From positions 1-56,682 of the forward strand of contig CALXXU010000007.1 of NCBI GenBank assembly GCA_944392765.1: 56,682 nucleotides of DNA, written 5' to 3'. A program made the position numbers and the translations under genes. This document shows positions 53,134 to 56,682 of the stretch, piece after piece; position 1 is the first letter of the stretch; every line of letters begins with the position of its first letter. Origin of the DNA: an uncultured Anaerobiospirillum sp. (GTDB lineage Bacteria; Pseudomonadota; Gammaproteobacteria; Enterobacterales; Succinivibrionaceae). A model generated the notes under the pieces. It had not been told where the DNA came from. It made no database searches and saw only the letters and a list, made by a program, of their open reading frames with translations.

Positions 53134-53473
53134 GACCTGACTTTGATCCTCGTAACAGCAAAAACATTGAGGCGTACGCTGAGCCCTTGAGGTTGTCCTT
53201 AGGTACTCACCGCGCAGCCCTCATCTTGCGGCTTTAGGTCGCGTTCTTGGGGCGGCAATTACTCTGCCTTTGGGCGGTAATTGTCCCACTGTAGCACGCC
53301 CTCAAGCTTAGCATAATGCTTTGGGGCATTGGTGAACAGAACTGACCGAGTTGCGCACTTATATGACCTCAAGTTGTGCGCTATTTGTTGACACGAAATA
53401 GCGCAAATTAAATTAGTCTACTAGGCGTAAGTTAGCTCTGCGTTAAAACTGGGTAAAGTTAGTGTAAAAGCGC
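53134..53473. promoter_or_regulatory. ppk upstream region with a 10-bp inverted repeat
   Basis: No gene is visible. A perfect inverted repeat TGCGCTATTT (53377-53386) / AAATAGCGCA (53396-53405) encloses GTTGACACG, which contains a plus-strand TTGACA. A GGGCGGYAATT block is directly repeated at 53250-53260 and 53272-53282, nearer to ppk. Both look like regulator sites, but I cannot name the regulator. No classical Pho box is seen. Confidence 0.4.
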
Positions 53474-54472
53474 TTATTTTTCGGCTTCGAGCTTCTTGAT
53501 ACGTTCCATTGCCGCCTGGCGCATTTGCTCAGTGCGGGCCTCCATTTCAGCTAAACGCGCTTGATGGGCCTGACGATTGCGCAGTTGCGGGTTACTTGCG
53601 AGCCCTTCCTTGCCCGAGAGACGTCTGAGGTGGGCGGCGTTTTGCTCTTCTTGGCTGGCATTGGCTGCGGTCTGTGGGGCAGCTGTTTGTGTTTCCGCTG
53701 ACTGCTGGTTAGCAGCACGCTTGGCAGCCTTGGCTACCGCCTTTTTACCGGCCTTTTTGTCGGCTTTACTGTCATCTAGGTCAGCGCTGTCTTGGTTGTT
53801 TTCGTCATCGTCGACGTAGGTGTTGGCAGTGATCTGTTGATAGTAGCTTGAGCCTGGGTTCATTAAGCCTAAGAGCATTTGGCGCGCGTTGTGATTGCCC
53901 ATACGCGCTGATTGCTCTAAGAGTCTGACGCCCGTCGGGATAGTACGCAGATCCTGAATAAAGACGCGGCCTGCGACCTCTAGGCCATCGCGCTCGCCTT
54001 TGACATTGACCAAGCGCCTGAGCCAAAAGGCGCCTTCGGCTGGTTCATTGTTCGCGTAGAAGAAGCGCGCGGTGCGGGCGATGCGTCCTTGGCGCACAAT
54101 CATGTTCTCAAAAGGCTTGCGATTGCCCATAATCATGGCCTTTTGCGCGCACTTCTCAAAGGCGTTGGTCGGCTCCATGCGCTGGTAGATAAAGGCATCT
54201 GGGCCCCAATCAAGCCGTCCGGTGTAGCTGCTTAAGTAGGTGGCGACGAGCTCGTCAATTTGGGGGTTAGTGAGATTGCCTTCAATGCAGATGCGGCAGT
54301 TGGCTAAGAAGCGCTCATAGTCGTTGGTAGCTTGCGCCAGCAATTGCGCGCCGCTGACGCGATCAACCGCGACCTTGGCTTCTTGTTGATCTTCTTGCTC
54401 AATGGAGCAGCCTGAGAGCACGAGGGAGGCCACGGCTAGGGCCAGCGTCAGCGGGCGTAGGTTTAAAGTCAT
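53474..54472 (-). CDS. Outer-membrane or periplasmic lipoprotein, unknown function
   Basis: A 332-residue lipoprotein. Signal peptide with lipobox LSGC (Cys22) is followed by a globular domain (about 40-215) with an NCRICIEGNL pair of cysteines and a Sel1/TPR-like stretch (GVRLLEQSARMGNHNARQMLLGLM). A Lys/Ala-rich linker (about 235-285) and a charged coiled C-terminus (about 295-332) could bind peptidoglycan or nucleic acid-like polyanions. GTGGAG before the ATG at 54472 supports this start over 54490. It lies between bamE and ppk on the same strand. Confidence 0.75.
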   Translation of the reverse strand: MTLNLRPLTLALAVASLVLSGCSIEQEDQQEAKVAVDRVSGAQLLAQATNDYERFLANCRICIEGNLTNPQIDELVATYLSSYTGRLDWGPDAFIYQRMEPTNAFEKCAQKAMIMGNRKPFENMIVRQGRIARTARFFYANNEPAEGAFWLRRLVNVKGERDGLEVAGRVFIQDLRTIPTGVRLLEQSARMGNHNARQMLLGLMNPGSSYYQQITANTYVDDDENNQDSADLDDSKADKKAGKKAVAKAAKRAANQQSAETQTAAPQTAANASQEEQNAAHLRRLSGKEGLASNPQLRNRQAHQARLAEMEARTEQMRQAAMERIKKLEAEK

Positions 54473-54668
54473 AACAACTCCACGTAACAAGATGGGATAT
54501 GAGCTCTTGCATGGTTAGGGCCCAGGGCCAGGGGGCTTACAGCTTGCTCGGTGCTTGCAGTTTGCTGGGCGCTTGGGTTCTGAGCTCGGGCAGGTTCGCT
54601 CTGGGTTTGCTGGCAGCTTGCGGACAGCTTGCTTCGGCGCTTGCTCAGTGGCAGGGGCCCAAAATGAC

Positions 54669-54704
54669 CACGGCCTGACCTAACTTACGTCGGGTCAGGC
54701 CGTG
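54669..54704 (-). terminator. bamE terminator
   Basis: A perfect 12-bp stem CACGGCCTGACC (54669-54680) / GGTCAGGCCGTG (54693-54704). On the minus strand it is followed by GTCATTTTGG. It lies 26 bp after the bamE stop. Confidence 0.75.
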
Positions 54705-54729
54705 CGGCGGCATTAAGGCGTTTTAGTCC

Positions 54730-55107
54730 TTACTGCTGGCCAAAGTTGATCTTTTGGATGTTCTGAGTGCCGTCGTAGAAATTGGCTGGCTTCTCAAAGT
54801 CACCTTCGATGTCAGATAAGGTGCGGCCTTCAAACACCACTACTAAATTCTTGATCTCAGGATCGTCCCAGCCCTGACGCAGATAGTGCACGTAGTACCA
54901 GCGGCTGTTGTCAAAAGGATCGGTCAGCATTGGCGTACCTAAGATGTACTGTACTTGGGCCGCGCTCATGCCTTGGCGCAGTTGGTCCACCGCATCTTGT
55001 TCGACAAAGTTGCCCTGGGCCAAATCAGTACGATAGGCACAGCCTGATGAGATGGTGGCAACTGCGGTGAATAAAGCACCTACCATCAGTAATTTGCGCA
55101 ATTGCAT
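54730..55107 (-). CDS. bamE: Outer-membrane assembly lipoprotein BamE (SmpA)
   Basis: A 125-residue BamE. Signal peptide with lipobox SSGC is followed by the SmpA/OmlA fold: VDQLRQGMSAAQVQYILGTP, FDNSRWYYVHYLRQG and LVVVFEGRTLSDIEGD. It helps the BAM complex insert beta-barrels. AAAGG lies before the ATG at 55107; the in-frame extension to 55248 would bury the signal peptide and is rejected. It is divergent from grpE. Confidence 0.93.
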   Translation of the reverse strand: MQLRKLLMVGALFTAVATISSGCAYRTDLAQGNFVEQDAVDQLRQGMSAAQVQYILGTPMLTDPFDNSRWYYVHYLRQGWDDPEIKNLVVVFEGRTLSDIEGDFEKPANFYDGTQNIQKINFGQQ

Positions 55108-55350
55108 GGTTACTAACCTTTCCTGAATATCAACGTTATACCCCGCCAGGCTCACTAGCCACTTGGGGCCTGTCAATTCTACCAAACTTTGCTTAGCGCT
55201 ATCTTTGATTTTGCGCTTGGCCTTGAAATAGCGTGAGTCCGCCCCCATTTAGCCTGAGATCGAGTGTGCTGTGCCGCGTCCATGCTTTGGACACGCAGCG
55301 CTGTTATGCTATCGTGTACGGGTTAGATTTGTTCGTAGCAGGAAAGTTAG
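55108..55350. promoter_or_regulatory. Divergent promoter region bamE/grpE
   Basis: Holds both promoters. For grpE, TTGGAC near 55283 with TATCGT 17 bp later is a possible sigma-70 pair. No convincing sigma-32 (CTTGAA...CCCCAT) promoter is seen. The grpE ribosome site is AGGAAAG. Confidence 0.35.
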
Positions 55351-56298
55351 ATGCAACAAAATTTTGGTAATGACCAGAAACTCCAAGATGCTGTCAATAC
55401 TTTAGAGGCACAGGCTGGGGTAAAAGGCAACGATGCTCAAGCAGGACAAGCCAAATACGATGCCGATTATGCAGCTCGTATGGCCGGTGCCTATGCACAA
55501 AATCCTGTTAACGAGGAGGCTCAGGCTCCAGCTCAGGATGCTGCCTCAGCAGCTCCTGCTGCTCAGAGCGTACGTGATCCACACGCAGCCGCTGCTACCG
55601 CCGCTTATACTCAGACCCAAAGCTATGGCTCAGAGTCTAAGGCTGCCTTTAATGCCAATGGCAATCCTCAGGACGGCGATAAGAATGTCGCTAATAGCTC
55701 CGATCCTAACTTTGCTGAGCTCAAGGAGCAGTATCAGCAGCAAGGCCAGAGCCTCCAAGAGGATGAGCCCGATGTCGACGATGATATCGACTTAGACGAA
55801 GAGGTCGACACCGAGGAATTAGAGGCGGAGTTAAGCCAGCTGCGCGGCCAGATGGAGATTATCAAGAAGTCCTACGCTGCTGAGCATGACAAGATGCTGC
55901 GCGCCGTCGCTGAGGTTGAGAACATCAGAAAGCGCACCGAGCAAGAAATCGACCGCGAGCGTAAGTTCGCCCTCGAGCGCTTTGTTCGCTCCTTACTGCC
56001 AATCTACGACGCCTTAGAGCAGGCCATGAAGTTCTCAGATCCTAACAATGAGGCCACTAAGGGCACCTATGATGGTGTTAAGCAGACCTTAGATCTGTTC
56101 TTAAAGGAGATGTCCAACTTCGGCGTTGAGGTGATCGACCCAACCGGCAAGCCATTTGATCCTAATTTCCATCAGGCCATCTCGATGTTCCCTGATCCCA
56201 ACGTCCCAAATGGCCACGTTAGCAGTACGATGCAAAAGGGCTTCACCTTAAATGGCCGTGTGGTTCGCCCAGCTATGGTCGTAGTCTCGAAGTCATAA
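55351..56298 (+). CDS. grpE: Nucleotide exchange factor GrpE with long N-terminal extension
   Basis: A 315-residue GrpE against about 197 in E. coli. The first about 145 residues are Ala/Gln/Asp-rich low complexity ending in an acidic DVDDDIDLDEEVDTEELE stretch. Then come the long paired helix, ENIRKRTEQEIDRERKFALE, the four-helix part LLPIYDALEQAM, and the beta-wing with DPNFHQAISM and VVRPAMVVVSKS. It releases ADP from DnaK. The acidic, disordered extension is unusual. It has its own terminator, and dnaK is not within the remaining 380 bp. Confidence 0.94.
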   Translation: MQQNFGNDQKLQDAVNTLEAQAGVKGNDAQAGQAKYDADYAARMAGAYAQNPVNEEAQAPAQDAASAAPAAQSVRDPHAAAATAAYTQTQSYGSESKAAFNANGNPQDGDKNVANSSDPNFAELKEQYQQQGQSLQEDEPDVDDDIDLDEEVDTEELEAELSQLRGQMEIIKKSYAAEHDKMLRAVAEVENIRKRTEQEIDRERKFALERFVRSLLPIYDALEQAMKFSDPNNEATKGTYDGVKQTLDLFLKEMSNFGVEVIDPTGKPFDPNFHQAISMFPDPNVPNGHVSSTMQKGFTLNGRVVRPAMVVVSKS

Positions 56299-56325
56299 GA
56301 GCACGCTACCTCGTTTTCCTTTCTG

Positions 56326-56369
56326 GTGCAGCCTGCTTGAGCTTTCCTTGAGCAGGCTGCACTGTTTTT
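56326..56369 (+). terminator. grpE terminator
   Basis: A perfect 12-bp stem GTGCAGCCTGCT (56326-56337) / AGCAGGCTGCAC (56351-56362) followed by TGTTTTTA. Confidence 0.9.
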
Positions 56370-56682
56370 AGTGCTGGCAACTTGAACCAGTGCCTTATGC
56401 TTGTCCGCTATTTGTGCTTGCCCGCTCCTTGTGCTTGCCTGCTCCTTATTTTGGTTCGTGCCCTCGGCCGATAACGCGCTTGCAGCCTACGGCCGCTTGA
56501 GGCGTGCTCGGGCGGTGTCGTCTGGGGCTGCATCGTCTGAAGCTGCTTATTCTATGCGCTACCGCTTTGACGTGGTCTTGCAGGACGTGCGCGCTGCGCT
56601 GTCAGTTTGGGCTGGAGGCACGATATTGCGTTGGCGTGGTCGGCGCGGGTGATCGGTTGAGCGCGCTCGGGCGGTCTCTTGG
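56370..56682. other. No gene recognised at the right edge
   Basis: A short repeated TTGTGCTTGCCCGCTCC-like unit occurs at about 56395-56450. An open frame here has biased, unnatural composition and no ribosome site. Nothing else is supported. Confidence 0.4.

Noticed and set aside
56401-56652. 83-residue frame at the right edge
   Set aside because: No ribosome site, repeat-derived start, and no protein-like composition.

Overview
The window looks like chromosomal DNA of a gammaproteobacterium. It carries bamE, grpE, ppk1, rmuC, a YdiJ-type flavo/iron-sulfur dehydrogenase, YgiW-like BOF proteins and a complete Proteobacterial type VI secretion system (T6SS). Moderately GC-rich coding, short intergenic gaps and strong Shine-Dalgarno sites hold in the core. 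A Succinivibrionaceae/Aeromonadales host is my guess and is not proven by the sequence.

Layout. 1-290: hairpin-rich DNA resembling IS200/IS605 (tnpB/omega-RNA) right ends. 290-6373: a membrane-anchored coiled-coil protein, three tandem periplasmic BOF paralogues and the YdiJ-like enzyme. 6626-30853: a T6SS with all 13 core genes in two convergent groups. The plus-strand group is two unknown genes, tssA and vgrG. The minus-strand group runs tssB-tssC-hcp-tssE-tssF-tssG-clpV-PAAR-tssJ-tssK-tssL-tssM. Tandem minisatellites sit inside or beside at least six of its genes. 31041-33568: an ICMT-like membrane methyltransferase, a TPR plus suppressor-of-fused protein, and an IS1634-type transposase remnant that seems to lack its catalytic middle. 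33534-35368: a chromosomal EcoRI-type restriction-modification pair with the EcoRI catalytic and recognition residues conserved at the same residue numbers. By eye I found only one GAATTC in the whole window, where about 12-14 would be expected. 35406-37421: rmuC.

37829-50944 is the accessory region of most interest. A four-gene, tightly coupled operon (38652-49582) encodes a protein with a CoiA-like zinc site, a large coiled-coil protein with a P-loop-like but Walker-less C-terminal domain, an unknown protein, and a 1775-residue YprA/DruE-type helicase with a DUF1998/MZB-like C-terminus. I read it as a Druantia-related anti-phage system that lacks the usual methyltransferase. It is surrounded by a family of intact 25-32-residue single-helix membrane microproteins with a shared C-terminal RMY/WMY motif (38239, 49820, 49924, 50549), plus a decayed inverted copy. 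The whole block lies between two direct copies of a roughly 85-bp bidirectional terminator, one of which belongs to ppk. This arrangement does not match any system I can name exactly.

50956-56298: ppk1, a lipoprotein with an alkaline coiled C-terminus, bamE and grpE, each with recognisable ends. Defence is therefore two-layered (EcoRI-type R-M plus the helicase operon) and lies beside an antibacterial-type T6SS. The boundaries carry mobile-element remnants and repeats.
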